A stretch of 64,000 nt of DNA from Methylophaga sp. OBS1 (GTDB lineage: Bacteria > Pseudomonadota > Gammaproteobacteria > Nitrosococcales > Methylophagaceae). Position 1 is the first letter of the stretch, and the number at the start of each line of letters is the position of its first letter. The DNA is taken from contig NZ_JAPDMS010000001.1 in the NCBI RefSeq assembly GCF_026319365.1, positions 208,032-272,031 on the forward strand. Direction: 5' to 3'. The notes below the pieces were generated by a model, which saw nothing but the letters and a program-made list of their open reading frames with translations, made no database searches and was not told the DNA's origin. Positions 48,046 to 58,430 of this stretch are shown in pieces. Made by a program: the position numbers and the translations under genes.

Positions 48046-48624
48046 CTATCGATCAAGAAAGTTCTTCAGCAGTTCATGACCCTGTTCGGTCAGGATAGAC
48101 TCGGGATGGAACTGGACACCCTCAATGGGCAAGGTCTTGTGCTCGATACCCATGATCTCGTCCATCTCGCCGTTTTCAGTTTCAGTCCAGGCGGTGATGG
48201 TAAAGCAGTTCGGCAAAGTCTCTTTCTTAACCACCAGAGAGTGGTAGCGGGTGGCTTCCAGTGGGTTATTCAGACCACGGAAAACACTGGTATTGTTGTG
48301 GTACACCTTAGAGGTTTTGCCATGCATGATCTCACGGGCGTGAACCACATCGCCGCCGAAAACCTGTCCAATCGCCTGATGGCCCAGACATACGCCCAAA
48401 AGTGGCTTTTTACCGGCAAAATGTTTAATCACCGCCATGGAGATACCGGCTTCATTCGGTGTGCACGGACCGGGGGAGAGCACGATTTTATCCGGGTTCA
48501 GGGCTTCAATCTCTTCAATGGTGATTTTGTCGTTACGGTGCACCACGACTTCCTGACCCAGTTCAGCAAAGTACTGCACCAGGTTGTAGGTGAAAGAGTC
48601 GTAATTATCAATCATTAACAGCAT
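48046..48624 (-). CDS. trpG: Anthranilate synthase component II (glutamine amidotransferase)
   Basis: The 192-residue class I amidotransferase begins [19 protein letters not shown], with the catalytic Cys in [12 protein letters not shown] and the His-X-Glu in [13 protein letters not shown]. It supplies ammonia to TrpE. In this branch it may also serve 4-amino-4-deoxychorismate synthase (PabA role), since no separate pabA is seen here. It is 16 bp after trpE. Confidence 0.95.
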   Translation of the reverse strand: MLLMIDNYDSFTYNLVQYFAELGQEVVVHRNDKITIEEIEALNPDKIVLSPGPCTPNEAGISMAVIKHFAGKKPLLGVCLGHQAIGQVFGGDVVHAREIMHGKTSKVYHNNTSVFRGLNNPLEATRYHSLVVKKETLPNCFTITAWTETENGEMDEIMGIEHKTLPIEGVQFHPESILTEQGHELLKNFLDR

Positions 48625-48640
48625 AAATTAGGGTCCCGGC

Positions 48641-50137
48641 TCAGCCTTCAGCGTGCGGATCGGCTTCCAGGCCAGCTTCCGCCATGGCAACAGCGCGGAA
48701 AATCGCTCTTGCCTTATTCATGGTCTCTTTCCATTCCAGTTCAGGAATCGAATCATAAACGATACCGGCCCCGGCCTGGATATGCAGCGTATTATCTTTT
48801 ATCACGGCAGTGCGGATGGCAATCGCCGTGTCCATATTACCGGACCAGGACAGGTAACCGACGGCGCCGGCATAGACGCCGCGTTTGACGGGTTCAAACT
48901 CGTCAATGATTTCCATGGCCCTTACCTTGGGGGCACCACTTACGGTGCCGGCCGGGAAGGTGGCGCGGAGGGCGTCAATGGCAGACATGTTGTCCAGCAC
49001 CTTGCCGGTCACATTGGACACAATATGCATCACATGTGAGTAACGCTCGATCACCATTTTATCGGTGAGCTCAACCGTGCCGGTCTGACTGACGCGGCCG
49101 ATATCGTTGCGACCCAGATCAATCAGCATCAGATGCTCAGCGAGTTCTTTGGGATCGGCGAGCAGTTCCTGTTCCAGCGCAGTATCTTCCTCTTCGGTCT
49201 TACCGCGACGGCGGGTACCGGCAATCGGTCTGACGGTGACCTCCTGATCTTCCATCCTGACCAGAATTTCCGGTGAGGAACCGACCACGTGGAAGTCTTT
49301 GAGGTTCAGGTAATACATGTAGGGGGAGGGGTTGAGCGTGCGCAGTGCCCGGTACATATCGACCGGCTCTGCCGCAAACGGAATCGAGAGTCGCTGTGAC
49401 AATACCACCTGCATGATATCGCCGTCGTTGATGTATTGCTTTGCTTTTTTAACCGCGTCAATAAAGCCGTCATGGGTAAAGCCGGAGACAAAGTCTTCTT
49501 CATTGACCCGTCGACGTTCACCGTGACGCTGGAACCTGGGCGTGGTGTTGCGCAGTGTTTCAATGAGTTTATCCAGCCTTGCCTGCGCTCGATTGTAGGC
49601 ATTGTCCTGAGCGGGATCGGCATGAACTATCAGGTACAGTCGACCACTGAGATTATCAAACACGACCAGTTCATCCGACACCATCAACATGATATCGGGA
49701 CAACCCAGTGGGTCAGGTGCCCGCGCATCGCCTAGTCGGGGCTCAACGTAGCGCACGGTGTCATAGCCGAAGTAGCCGACCAGACCGCCGTTAAACTTGG
49801 GAAGCTGGCCAGTTTCAGGGACCTTGTAACGTTGCTGGAACTGTTCTACCCAGCCCAGCGGATCGTCACTTTTGTCGGTTTCGATGATATCGCCCTGATG
49901 TTCAACGCTGATATCGAAACCATGAACGCGAACCACTGTTTCACAGGGCAGGCCGATGATCGAATAACGTCCCCACTTCTCCCCTCCCTGAACTGATTCA
50001 AACAGGTAAGAGTAGGGCGCATCTGCCAGCTTAAGATAAGTACTGAGCGGCGTATCGAGATCAGCCAGTACTTCCCGGGCAAGCGGGATGCGGTTGTAGC
50101 CTTCAGCGGCGAGTTGTTCGAATTCTGACTGTTTCAT
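48641..50137 (-). CDS. trpE: Anthranilate synthase component I
   Basis: The 498-residue chorismate-utilising enzyme has the C-terminal catalytic region [52 protein letters not shown] and GAVGYLSW. The N-terminal tryptophan-binding element ([20 protein letters not shown], with the LLES-like motif) implies feedback inhibition by Trp. It is 9 bp after gph. No leader peptide with Trp codons or attenuator is visible upstream because the gene is embedded in the rpe-gph unit. Confidence 0.97.
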   Translation of the reverse strand: MKQSEFEQLAAEGYNRIPLAREVLADLDTPLSTYLKLADAPYSYLFESVQGGEKWGRYSIIGLPCETVVRVHGFDISVEHQGDIIETDKSDDPLGWVEQFQQRYKVPETGQLPKFNGGLVGYFGYDTVRYVEPRLGDARAPDPLGCPDIMLMVSDELVVFDNLSGRLYLIVHADPAQDNAYNRAQARLDKLIETLRNTTPRFQRHGERRRVNEEDFVSGFTHDGFIDAVKKAKQYINDGDIMQVVLSQRLSIPFAAEPVDMYRALRTLNPSPYMYYLNLKDFHVVGSSPEILVRMEDQEVTVRPIAGTRRRGKTEEEDTALEQELLADPKELAEHLMLIDLGRNDIGRVSQTGTVELTDKMVIERYSHVMHIVSNVTGKVLDNMSAIDALRATFPAGTVSGAPKVRAMEIIDEFEPVKRGVYAGAVGYLSWSGNMDTAIAIRTAVIKDNTLHIQAGAGIVYDSIPELEWKETMNKARAIFRAVAMAEAGLEADPHAEG

Positions 50138-50146
50138 CGCTTCTTT

Positions 50147-50815
50147 CTAAAATAAGTTTTCCAACTCTGCAAAACTGTCAATGACGACATCCGGATTGGC
50201 GCTACGGATATCGGCACCGTGATTGTAGCCGTAACTCATACAAACTATCCGGAATCCGGCAGCGCGGGCCGCTTCGACATCACTGACCGAGTCACCAATC
50301 ATCAGGGCTTTATCGGGGCTGACCCTGAAAAACTCGGCGCCGTACAGCAGTGGTGCCGGATGGGGCTTTTTCTGCGGCAGGCTATCGCCGCTGATCACCA
50401 CCTCAAAAAACTGCCGAATCCCAAGAAAATCCAGAAGCGGCAGGGTGAATGCTTCGGGTTTGTTGGTCACGCAACCCAGTTTAATCTGTCGCGACTGCAA
50501 CCATCTCAAACCAGTTTCGACATCGGGATAGAGATGACTGAGCCGACAACTGTTATCCTTGTAAAGTGTCATGAACAAGGGCAGAGCCTTATCGTACAGA
50601 GCCGGATCAGGCTCAGCATTCATGTCACCGGTGAGAGCCCGTTTAATCAGTTTCTCAACGCCGTTCCCCACCCACAACCTGACATCGTCTTCGCTACAGG
50701 TCGGGCAATCCAGCGCTTCCAGCATGCGCGCAGTACACCAGGCCAGATCCGGCACGCTGTCGACCAGCGTGCCGTCCAGATCAATCAGTACGACCTCGGG
50801 AGGGGGTATGGCCAT
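50147..50815 (-). CDS. gph: Phosphoglycolate phosphatase
   Basis: The 222-residue HAD hydrolase has the motif I VLIDLDGTLVDSVPDL, motif II VTNKP and motif IV MIGDSVSDVEAARAAG. The helical cap is of the Gph type. It removes 2-phosphoglycolate, a by-product of DNA end repair or oxygenase side reactions. It lies 8 bp after rpe, and rpe-gph-trpE is a common gammaproteobacterial order. Confidence 0.9.
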   Translation of the reverse strand: MAIPPPEVVLIDLDGTLVDSVPDLAWCTARMLEALDCPTCSEDDVRLWVGNGVEKLIKRALTGDMNAEPDPALYDKALPLFMTLYKDNSCRLSHLYPDVETGLRWLQSRQIKLGCVTNKPEAFTLPLLDFLGIRQFFEVVISGDSLPQKKPHPAPLLYGAEFFRVSPDKALMIGDSVSDVEAARAAGFRIVCMSYGYNHGADIRSANPDVVIDSFAELENLF

Positions 50816-50823
50816 GAAACGTC

Positions 50824-51516
50824 TTAAACGTTGGCTTTGGCCAGTTCCTCACGCATTTCAGCAATGATGCTCTCATATTTGTTGGGATCACTGTCTTTGG
50901 CAGCACCGAATACGGCGGAACCGGCCACGAATGTGCGGGCACCGGCTTCAGCGATTTCACGGATGTTTTTGACGTTGACGCCGCCATCAATTTCCAGATC
51001 GATGTCATAACCACTTTCGTCGATCATTTTGCGTGCCTGACGCAGCTTATCCAGTGTATGTGGAATGAACTTCTGACCACCAAAACCGGGGTTGACTGAC
51101 ATCAGCAGAATACGGTCGACTTTGTCCAGCACGTGTTCGGCCAGAGACAGTGGCGTAGCCGGGTTGAATACCAGACCGGTTTTGCAGCCTTCTGCTTTAA
51201 CCAGTTGCAGACTGCGGTCAATATGCTCGGAGGCTTCGGGGTGGAAGGTGATGAAAGTCGCGCCGGCTTTGGCAAAGTCAGGGATGATTCGGTCAACCGG
51301 TTTGACCATCAGATGGACGTCGATTTCATGCGTTACACCGTGCTTACGCAGCGCGTCACAGACCAGCGGACCAATGGTCAGATTGGGCACATAGTGATTG
51401 TCCATGACGTCGAAGTGAACGATGTCGGCACCTGATGCCAGTACGTTATCGACTTCTTCACCCAGGCGGGCAAAATCCGCAGACAGAATAGACGGAGCAA
51501 TTTTGAATTCAGCCAT
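50824..51516 (-). CDS. rpe: Ribulose-phosphate 3-epimerase
   Basis: The 230-residue TIM barrel has the signature [16 protein letters not shown], the metal ligands in [32 protein letters not shown] and [12 protein letters not shown] (catalytic Asp). It interconverts ribulose-5-P and xylulose-5-P. In a ribulose-monophosphate methylotroph it also helps regenerate the formaldehyde acceptor. It is the first gene of the rpe-gph-trpEGDC run. Confidence 0.96.
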   Translation of the reverse strand: MAEFKIAPSILSADFARLGEEVDNVLASGADIVHFDVMDNHYVPNLTIGPLVCDALRKHGVTHEIDVHLMVKPVDRIIPDFAKAGATFITFHPEASEHIDRSLQLVKAEGCKTGLVFNPATPLSLAEHVLDKVDRILLMSVNPGFGGQKFIPHTLDKLRQARKMIDESGYDIDLEIDGGVNVKNIREIAEAGARTFVAGSAVFGAAKDSDPNKYESIIAEMREELAKANV

Positions 51517-51595
51517 GTTGTTCTCTCTTAAAACTTTAGGTTTAGAAATGCTGTATAAACCCGATACTTTACCGTATCAGGTCTGATTTTTCAGC

Positions 51596-51624
51596 TTTTG
51601 AAAAGATTCCGCAGTCATTATACT
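51596..51624 (+). promoter_or_regulatory. Candidate promoter of the DUF3530-to-L,D-transpeptidase operon
   Basis: The -35-like TTTTGA (51596-51601) and the -10 TATACT (51619-51624) are spaced 17 bp apart. The predicted start near 51631 lies upstream of the chosen TTG start at 51658. It also argues against the in-frame TTG at 51598 as a start, since that would lie inside the promoter. Confidence 0.45.
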
Positions 51625-51657
51625 GGGGATGGCATTAACGAGAGGGTGGAGCGTGGT

Positions 51658-52527
51658 TTGCAAAAGGTTTTAAAAAGCGGTCTTCTGGCGGCGATATTTG
51701 TGTTGAGTCAGGGTCTCGCAACCGCCGAAGATGACACCAAACCCGCGCAGGTAGACAGCTCTGTCATCAGCCAGGCTGGTGAGGTCAACGGTTACCTGGC
51801 GCTGCCGGTAGGGGATACCCGTATCGACGCGACACTGATTAATGATCGACTGGGCAAGTCTTACGGGAAAGTACTGATTCTGCATGACAGCAATGCCGGC
51901 ATCGATAGTCCGGGCTTGATCAATACCCTGCGTGAGGGGTTGCCTAACTCGGGCTGGACAACCATGACGGTGGCGCTGACTTACCCCAGAGAACCTGGCA
52001 TTTTTCTCTCCAGTAATGCTGCATCCATGGCTCAGCCGACAGTCGATGCCAGTCAAGCAAGCGCCGGCTTGCCCGCTGATAATGCAACAGCTGACCAAGA
52101 CCCGGACACAGAAAAAAAACCTGAACTGCCGGATAATGCGACCCGTCTCAACGCCGCACTGGCTTATCTTGATTCACAGCAAACGGGTACAACCGTTGTT
52201 CTGGCTCTAGGTGAGGCCGCGCGTCTAACCGATGCGCTGGCCGAACAGATGGGAGAACAACGTGGTTTAATCTGGATTCGTCCCATGCTTGAGCTTGAGG
52301 CTATGCCAGCAATTACACCCATACTTGATATTGCGCCTACTGTGCCCGGTTCAATGAATAATCTGGCCAGAGACCGTCTGGTTTTTATGAAGCAACAGCA
52401 GACCACAGCGTATGACCAGCGACGCATTAACGGTGCCGGCTTTCGCTTCTATGGTTTTGAGTCCAGGGTATTGAGTTATGTGCGTGGCTGGCTGCACAAA
52501 CAGTTCGTCAGCGAGGAACCGAACTGA
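51658..52527 (+). CDS. DUF3530-family exported protein (alpha/beta-hydrolase-like)
   Basis: The start is inferred as TTG at 51658, because GGTGGAG precedes it and it yields a proper signal peptide (MQKVLKSGLLAAIFVLSQGL, cleavage near ATA). The mature part has the DUF3530 pattern GKVLILHDSNAGIDSPGLINTLREGLPNSGW and a later VVLALGEAAR nucleophile-elbow-like turn in which no Ser is present, so activity is uncertain. A Pro/Asp/Glu-rich low-complexity stretch (about residues 125-155) interrupts the domain. It overlaps the next gene by 1 bp (TGATG) and opens a five-gene operon. Confidence 0.72.
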   Translation: MQKVLKSGLLAAIFVLSQGLATAEDDTKPAQVDSSVISQAGEVNGYLALPVGDTRIDATLINDRLGKSYGKVLILHDSNAGIDSPGLINTLREGLPNSGWTTMTVALTYPREPGIFLSSNAASMAQPTVDASQASAGLPADNATADQDPDTEKKPELPDNATRLNAALAYLDSQQTGTTVVLALGEAARLTDALAEQMGEQRGLIWIRPMLELEAMPAITPILDIAPTVPGSMNNLARDRLVFMKQQQTTAYDQRRINGAGFRFYGFESRVLSYVRGWLHKQFVSEEPN

Positions 52528-53333
52528 TGCGCATATACGGCGATGGTACGCTGATTCACCAGGCTCAGACTGACGATGGCGTGATCGAGGTAGTAGATAA
52601 CGGTGACAGCCGCTCGTTGCATTTCGGTACTTATCCCAGACAGAGCAGTATGCGGCTGAGTGATCCGGCCCATCTGGCGTTGAGTTACACACAGTCGATG
52701 ATGGGCTGCCTGCTGCTCAATCCCATCCCACGGCGGGTGCTGGTGATTGGTCTCGGTGGTGGCTCGCTGGTCAAATTTCTGCTGCAACATTTCCCCCAGT
52801 GTCAGATCGATGTCGTCGAGTACCGCCGTGATGTCATTGAGGTGGCCGCACATTATTTTAATGTACCGCTGACCGACCCGCGACTTAACATTGTGCAGGG
52901 CGATGGCTATCTGCATGTCAGTCAATTGTTCTACGAAACAGATTTGAGCTACGACTTGCTTTTGGTTGATGCCTACGATCACAACGGCATGGCAGCCAGT
53001 GTCGGCGTACAGCCTTTTTTTGATGCCTGCAGCGGCATTTTGACTGCCGATGGTGTCATGAGTATCAACCTCTGGGGCAGCGAGAGAGATTTATTCAATA
53101 CCACCATGCAGCGTATTAACCAGAGCTTTGCGGGCCGCTCGATGCTGTTGCCGGTGGAGAATAAAGGCAACGTGATTGCGCTTGCTACACAGTTTGAGGT
53201 CAATCACCGCGACCTCAAGCTGCTGCGCGCTAAGGTCGATGAGTGGGAAATGCGTTACCGGATTAACCTGCCCAAGGCCTTACAGAATCTGATTCGACAG
53301 AATCGTAACTTTATCAGTCGCTTATTTGCCTGA
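52527..53333 (+). CDS. Spermidine-synthase-like methyltransferase-fold protein
   Basis: The 268-residue protein has the SAM/dcSAM-binding motif VLVIGLGGGSLVKFLLQHFP, VDVVEYRRDVIEVA (acidic end of beta2), GDGYLHV and DLLLVDAYDHNG (motif IV-like). These are polyamine-synthase-family features. The catalytic Asp pair of true spermidine synthases is only partly matched, and the N-terminal beta domain is short, so the amine acceptor is uncertain. It overlaps both neighbours by 1 bp. Found among envelope and ion genes, it may act on polyamines or a related small molecule. Confidence 0.75.
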   Translation: MRIYGDGTLIHQAQTDDGVIEVVDNGDSRSLHFGTYPRQSSMRLSDPAHLALSYTQSMMGCLLLNPIPRRVLVIGLGGGSLVKFLLQHFPQCQIDVVEYRRDVIEVAAHYFNVPLTDPRLNIVQGDGYLHVSQLFYETDLSYDLLLVDAYDHNGMAASVGVQPFFDACSGILTADGVMSINLWGSERDLFNTTMQRINQSFAGRSMLLPVENKGNVIALATQFEVNHRDLKLLRAKVDEWEMRYRINLPKALQNLIRQNRNFISRLFA

Positions 53334-54526
53334 TGCCGGAGTCGCTGTTTCTCTATCTTGGATTACTGCTGGTCACCGGTCTGCTGCTCAGTCTGGTCGC
53401 TGCGCGTTTTAACCTGCCCCGAATTGCGCTTTATGCGCTAGCCGGCTTGATCTGGTCGCAGGATTCACTCGGCGGTGTGTTTGAGCTGCAATTGGGCGCG
53501 GGCTCTGCGCTACTCACCGATACGGCGTTGGCACTGATTGCCTACCTGATAGGCGGATCGGTCACGGCCAGACAATTGAAAAGGCTGGGTAGTACCATTG
53601 TGTTTTGCACTGTCGGTGAGGTCTTGGGTGCTGCAGTCGTCGTTTTCCTGTCTGTCTGTCTGTTTCTGTCAGGCCAAGCTGAAGTCATCCTGATTGCGGC
53701 AGCACTGGCGGTACTGGCGGCCAGCACGGCGCCCGCCGCCACCGTTGCCGTTATTCATGAATATCGCAGTCGGGGTCCACTGACGACGTCGCTGCTCGGT
53801 GTGGTGGCCCTGGATGATGCGATCGGTATCATCCTCTTCTCTCTGCTGTTGGCGGCAACTACGGGCAGCAGCGTCACCGGTGTGATGTCGATGGCGCTGA
53901 TAGAGATCGGTGGGGCATTATTACTGGGTGCGGTACTGGGCTGGGCTCTGGCCGGTTTCGGACATCGGGTGCGCAATCCGCATTTCTTTTTACCCATGGT
54001 GCTGAGTACGGTAGTGCTTTCTCAGGGGCTAGCAGAGGTGTGGCATTGTTCTCCGTTGCTGACTGCGATGACACTGGGCTTTGTGGCCCGTGCCACCTTT
54101 AAATCCGGCGGTGAGCGTTTGCTGGCACCGGTTGAATATCTGGAAGAATTCGTATTTCTGGTGTTTTTCACCCTGGCCGGGGCGCATTTTGATCTGGATG
54201 TTCTTTTGAGTGGTATCGGGCTGGTCCTGATTTATGTGCTGGCCAGAGTGCTGGGTAAGATGGGCGGGACTAACCTCGCAGCCCGTTTTATTGATGCGCC
54301 TGAGCCGGTGCGAAAGTATATCGGACTTGGCGTGGTGCCGCAGGCAGGTATTGCGATAGGTCTGGCACTGTCCTTACTCAATCATCCCGTGTTTGAGGAA
54401 AGCGGGCTGCTGATCGTGAATGTGATTCTGGCCAGTACGCTCATCTACGAACTGCTGGGCCCGTTTGCCACACGCTATGCGCTGCAAAAAGCCGGGGAAA
54501 TCAAAGGGGAGTCAGGTTATGAGTGA
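53333..54526 (+). CDS. CPA2-family cation:proton antiporter
   Basis: The 397-residue membrane protein has about 11-12 helices. Family features are GLLLSLVAARFNLPRIALYALAGLIWS at the start, a conserved proline/charged segment ASTAPAATVAVIHEYRSRGPLT and GVVALDDAIGIILFSLLL, whose DD pair is the expected ion-binding site, then GLGVVPQAGIAIGLAL. It exchanges Na+ or K+ for H+ across the inner membrane. No TrkA-N/RCK domain is attached; the next gene, a CBS protein, overlaps it by 8 bp and may be the regulatory subunit. Confidence 0.85.
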   Translation: MPESLFLYLGLLLVTGLLLSLVAARFNLPRIALYALAGLIWSQDSLGGVFELQLGAGSALLTDTALALIAYLIGGSVTARQLKRLGSTIVFCTVGEVLGAAVVVFLSVCLFLSGQAEVILIAAALAVLAASTAPAATVAVIHEYRSRGPLTTSLLGVVALDDAIGIILFSLLLAATTGSSVTGVMSMALIEIGGALLLGAVLGWALAGFGHRVRNPHFFLPMVLSTVVLSQGLAEVWHCSPLLTAMTLGFVARATFKSGGERLLAPVEYLEEFVFLVFFTLAGAHFDLDVLLSGIGLVLIYVLARVLGKMGGTNLAARFIDAPEPVRKYIGLGVVPQAGIAIGLALSLLNHPVFEESGLLIVNVILASTLIYELLGPFATRYALQKAGEIKGESGYE

Positions 54527-54953
54527 ACGTATTATCGAACTCACTGTGGCCGAGTGGCTGCAGGCGCATCCTAACGCCCTGGTGACGGTCTCGGCGGATA
54601 CCGGCCTGAGAGATATTGTGAAGACGCTGATCGAGCATGATTCACGCGATGCTTACGTGCTGGAAAATGGCAAGGTAAAAGGCCATTTGAGTTTCAATAA
54701 ACTGGTCAATCATCTGTTCTGCCATGACCGACCGGTCCATTCCCACCGGCAATTATTTGCTCAGGTTGCAGCGGCCACAGCCGGTGAGTTGATGGACCCA
54801 CACTTCGCCTACTGCCGGGAAAATGAAAAAATTAATCAGATTTTGCACAGACAGTTGCAGACGGATGTCACTGATTTGGTAGTATTAGCAGCGGATGAGG
54901 CTCCAACCGGGGTCGTCAAACTGACTGAAGTAGTGCGGGAAAGTCTTCAATGA
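54519..54953 (+). CDS. CBS-domain protein, probable partner of the antiporter
   Basis: The ATG at 54519 lies inside the end of the antiporter gene (ATGAGTGA overlap). The 144-residue protein has two CBS motifs: VSADTGLRDIVKTLIEHDSRDAYVLENGKVKGHLSFNKL and CRENEKINQILHRQLQTDVTDLVVLAADEAPTGVVKLTEV. CBS pairs bind adenine nucleotides or SAM and regulate attached transporters. The coupling to the antiporter makes this the likely role. It shares ATGA with the next gene. Confidence 0.78.
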   Translation: MSERIIELTVAEWLQAHPNALVTVSADTGLRDIVKTLIEHDSRDAYVLENGKVKGHLSFNKLVNHLFCHDRPVHSHRQLFAQVAAATAGELMDPHFAYCRENEKINQILHRQLQTDVTDLVVLAADEAPTGVVKLTEVVRESLQ

Positions 54954-55513
54954 AAAAATTGTCGGTTTCAAGCTTGTTGATAGTGATGTTGCTCGTCTGG
55001 CAGCTACCTGCCTCGGCGACAGGGGACTACAAACTGCTGGTTAAGCGTTCGGAACAGCGTTTGATTGTGCAGAAAGATGGTAAGCCAGTGCGCAGTTTTC
55101 ACGTGGCGCTTGGCAGTGGCGGTAAGAGCGGCAAGTTGCAGGCCGGCGATCGTAAGACCCCACTGGGTGAATATCACATCTATCAGGTTCGTGACAGCGA
55201 CCGTTTTCACTTATTCATTCAACTGGATTATCCCAGCGTTCGGGATGCCATCAACGCCCTGAAAGCCGGGCGTATCAGCAAAAAAGAATACCGCGGTATT
55301 CTCGATGCACATATTTTCGGTCAGCTTCCGCCGCAGAATACCCCTTTGGGTGGTGCCATCGGCATCCATGGTATTGGGGTGGAAACCAAAGATAAACTGG
55401 AAATTCACGAGCTGGCCAACTGGACCCAGGGCTGTATCGCACTTCGCAATAACGAAGTGGAACAACTCACTCGCTACATCGACAAAGGCACTACCGTCAC
55501 CATTACCGACTGA
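54950..55513 (+). CDS. L,D-transpeptidase (YkuD domain)
   Basis: The 187-residue exported protein has a signal peptide (MKKLSVSSLLIVMLLVWQLPASA). The YkuD domain carries KSEQRL-like binding strands (VKRSEQRLIVQKDGK), DRKTPLGEYHI, IGIHGIG and the catalytic motif TQGCIALRNNEV (Cys nucleophile, with Ser of the usual SXGC replaced by Thr). It would make 3-3 peptidoglycan cross-links or attach proteins to the wall. It closes the five-gene overlapping operon that starts at 51658. Confidence 0.85.
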   Translation: MKKLSVSSLLIVMLLVWQLPASATGDYKLLVKRSEQRLIVQKDGKPVRSFHVALGSGGKSGKLQAGDRKTPLGEYHIYQVRDSDRFHLFIQLDYPSVRDAINALKAGRISKKEYRGILDAHIFGQLPPQNTPLGGAIGIHGIGVETKDKLEIHELANWTQGCIALRNNEVEQLTRYIDKGTTVTITD

Positions 55514-55592
55514 ACAGTCGTCAAAACCCTGCTTCAGGTATTTGAATTTGGTAGAATAATGCCACTTTCTGTTTGACCCTCCCGAGGACCTG

Positions 55593-57776
55593 ATGCAAGC
55601 CGCACCCGACCTGTTTTCCTATCGTAAATTCTGGGCACATCGTTTCGGTATTGCCCCCGAATTGCCGATGTCGCGTGAAGAAATGGACGCGCTGGGCTGG
55701 GACTCCTGCGACATTATCATCGTTACCGGTGATGCTTATGTTGACCACCCCAGCTTCGGGATGGCCCTGATCGGGCGTCTGCTTGAATCTCATGGTTTTC
55801 GTGTCGGCATTATTTCTCAGCCCGACTGGACCAGCGCTGAGGATTTTCAGAAGCTGGGCAAGCCCAACCTGTTTTACGGGGTCACCGGTGGCAATATGGA
55901 TTCGATGGTCAACCGCTACACCTCAGACCGTAAAATCCGCAGTAATGATGCCTATACCGCCGGTGGTGAGGGTGGAAAACGCCCTGATCACAGTGTTGTG
56001 GTTTACAGTCAGCGTTGTCGTGAAGCCTACAAAGGGGTGCCGGTCGTTATTGGTGGCATTGAAGCCAGCCTCCGCCGTATTGCCCACTATGACTACTGGT
56101 CGGAAAAAGTGCGCCATAGCGTTTTGATGGATTCCAAAGCCGACCTGCTGGTTTATGGCAATGGTGAACGCCAGGTAGTGGAAATTGCACATCGTCTGGC
56201 CGCCGGGGAAGCGGTGAAAGACCTCACCGACATTCGCGGTACCGCCTACATGACCAAGCACGGCCGCAGAGACGGGTGGTGGGAGAAAGACTCCACCTCG
56301 GTCGATACCCCCGGCAAGCTCAATCCGCCGATTGATCCCTATCAGATGCAGACCGAAGCCAGTTGTGCCGAGGAAAAAGCCCGCACAGAACAGGAAAAAG
56401 CGGAACAACCTGCAGGCAATGTGATTAAGATCCACCGGGTCTCACCGCGAAATGCCGATAAAACCGTGATCCGGCTGCCGGCCTACAATCAGGTCAAGGA
56501 TGATCCTGTTACCTATGCCCATACCTCACGCATCCTGCACCTGGAAACCAATCCGGGGAATGCCCTGGCACTGGTGCAGCAGCATGGAGACCGCGATGTC
56601 TGGCTCAATCCGCCACCGATTCCATTAACGACCAAGGAAATGGATGCGGTCTTTGATTTGCCCTATAGCCGCGTGCCGCATACTACCTACGGCAAGATGA
56701 ATATCCCGGCTTACGAGATGATTCGTTTCTCAGTCAATATCATGCGTGGCTGTTTTGGTGGCTGTACCTTCTGTTCGATTACCGAGCATGAGGGACGCAT
56801 CATTCAGAGCCGAAGCGAAGACTCGATTATCAAGGAAGTGGAAGCGATTCGTGACACCACGCCCGGTTTTACTGGCGTGATTTCCGATCTCGGCGGCCCC
56901 ACCGCCAATATGTATCGTCTGGCTTGTAAAGATGAGGAAATTGAAGCCAGTTGTCGCCGACTGTCCTGCGTTTATCCCGGCGTCTGCAAAAACCTGAATA
57001 CCGATCACACGCCACTGATTAATCTCTACAAGCGTGCCCGCTCATTGCCGGGCATCAAGAAAGTTCTGATTGCTTCCGGTCTGCGGTATGACCTGGCTGT
57101 TTTGTCGCCGGAATACGTCAAAGAACTGGTCACACATCATGTCGGCGGCTATCTTAAAATCGCGCCGGAACATACTGAAGACGGGCCTTTGTCGCAGATG
57201 ATGAAGCCGGGCATCGGTACCTACGACAAGTTCAAACAGATGTTTGATAAGTACTCGAAGGAAGCGGGTAAAGAACAGTATCTGATTCCATACTTTATTG
57301 CTGCCCACCCGGGCACCACGGATGAAGATATGATGAACCTGGCGATTTGGCTGAAACGCAACGGTTTCCGTGCCGACCAGGTACAGGCCTATCTGCCGTC
57401 ACCAATGTCTGCGGCGGCAGCCATGTATCATTCCGGTAAAGACACCTTACACAAGGTGCGGCGTAAGGGCGGTGATATTACCGTGCCTAAAGGCCTGAAA
57501 GTACGTCGTCTGCATAAAGCCTTCCTCCGCTATCACGATCCGGAAAACTGGCCGATGTTGCGCGAAGCACTGAAAAAAATGGGTCGGGCGGATCTGATTG
57601 GTAATGGCAAGAAACACCTGATCCCTACCTGGCAACCCGCCGGGACGGGTGAACGGGGCGAAGGTGCGCGGATCAGCCGCAAAGCCAAAGCCGGCCGAGG
57701 ACAAAGCCGACCTTTCAAAACACAACATACCCGTCCGGGTAAAACCAAGGTGAAAGCTGCCCGTCGTCGTCGCTGA
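55593..57776 (+). CDS. YgiQ-family radical SAM protein
   Basis: The 727-residue protein has the N-terminal SAM_N-like domain ([38 protein letters not shown]) and the radical SAM cluster [21 protein letters not shown] basic, low-complexity tail (KAKAGRGQ to KVKAARRRR) may bind nucleic acid. It resembles B12-independent MiaB-like architectures; substrate unknown. It is widespread and usually alone. The ATG follows GAGGACCTG. Confidence 0.9.
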   Translation: MQAAPDLFSYRKFWAHRFGIAPELPMSREEMDALGWDSCDIIIVTGDAYVDHPSFGMALIGRLLESHGFRVGIISQPDWTSAEDFQKLGKPNLFYGVTGGNMDSMVNRYTSDRKIRSNDAYTAGGEGGKRPDHSVVVYSQRCREAYKGVPVVIGGIEASLRRIAHYDYWSEKVRHSVLMDSKADLLVYGNGERQVVEIAHRLAAGEAVKDLTDIRGTAYMTKHGRRDGWWEKDSTSVDTPGKLNPPIDPYQMQTEASCAEEKARTEQEKAEQPAGNVIKIHRVSPRNADKTVIRLPAYNQVKDDPVTYAHTSRILHLETNPGNALALVQQHGDRDVWLNPPPIPLTTKEMDAVFDLPYSRVPHTTYGKMNIPAYEMIRFSVNIMRGCFGGCTFCSITEHEGRIIQSRSEDSIIKEVEAIRDTTPGFTGVISDLGGPTANMYRLACKDEEIEASCRRLSCVYPGVCKNLNTDHTPLINLYKRARSLPGIKKVLIASGLRYDLAVLSPEYVKELVTHHVGGYLKIAPEHTEDGPLSQMMKPGIGTYDKFKQMFDKYSKEAGKEQYLIPYFIAAHPGTTDEDMMNLAIWLKRNGFRADQVQAYLPSPMSAAAAMYHSGKDTLHKVRRKGGDITVPKGLKVRRLHKAFLRYHDPENWPMLREALKKMGRADLIGNGKKHLIPTWQPAGTGERGEGARISRKAKAGRGQSRPFKTQHTRPGKTKVKAARRRR

Positions 57777-57866
57777 TAGATTGAATAAAAAAATATCTTA
57801 TTTGCGAAACATTCGCCTTTGTTCAGGGTCAATCTTCACTATTCGCACGTTAATATTGAGGTAAGG

Positions 57867-58430
57867 ATGCCAGATAAGCCGTCAAATCGACGCTACGATG
57901 TTTTTTCGGTATTGCTCCACTGGAGTGTTGCCCTGTTTACCATTGCCCTGTTTGCTTCAGGTCTGTGGATGGTCGACCTCGGATACTATGATGACTGGTA
58001 TTATCAGGCACCCTGGTGGCATAAGGGGATTGGTGTCGTCACTGCCGTGCTTGTGCTGTCGCGTTGGGGGTGGCAGCGACTCAGAATAGCGCCTGCCGAG
58101 ATCAAATCGATACCGACCTGGCAACGCATCTCGGCCCGTGCCGCGCATCTACTGATGAATCTGGCCATTCTTCTACTTTTCGTGACCGGGTATCTTATTG
58201 TCACCGCCAAGGGGGATCCGCTTGTGGTGTTCGATTGGATTGCCATTCCTGCTTTAATCAAAGACGATAGCGGCTGGATTGACTGGGCAGGGCGGCTACA
58301 CCTCTGGATTGCCTGGTTTATTATCGCGCTGGCCTCAATTCATGCCCTGGCTGCGTTGAAACACCACTTCATTGATAAAGACGCCACACTCAAGCGTATG
58401 TTTGCCATTCCATCAGGAGATGATTCATGA
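57867..58430 (+). CDS. Cytochrome b561
   Basis: The 187-residue membrane protein has four helices with the haem-ligand histidines expected in FSVLLHWSVALFTIALFASGLW, WHKGIGVVTAVLVL, RAAHLLMNLAILLLFVTGYL and LHLWIAWFIIALASIHALAALKHHF. It is a ubiquinol- or superoxide-linked electron carrier of the YodB/CybB kind. The ATG at 57867 follows GAGGTAAGG. It overlaps the following YceI gene by 4 bp, a frequent pairing. Confidence 0.9.
   Translation: MPDKPSNRRYDVFSVLLHWSVALFTIALFASGLWMVDLGYYDDWYYQAPWWHKGIGVVTAVLVLSRWGWQRLRIAPAEIKSIPTWQRISARAAHLLMNLAILLLFVTGYLIVTAKGDPLVVFDWIAIPALIKDDSGWIDWAGRLHLWIAWFIIALASIHALAALKHHFIDKDATLKRMFAIPSGDDS

Noticed and set aside
47392..48618. 408-codon plus-strand frame opposite trpD and trpG
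   Set aside because: It is antisense to two well-supported trp genes; composition (His- and Gln-rich) is that of a shadow frame.
51598..51657. TTG at 51598 as start of the DUF3530 gene
   Set aside because: It lies in the candidate promoter and puts 20 extra residues before the signal peptide.
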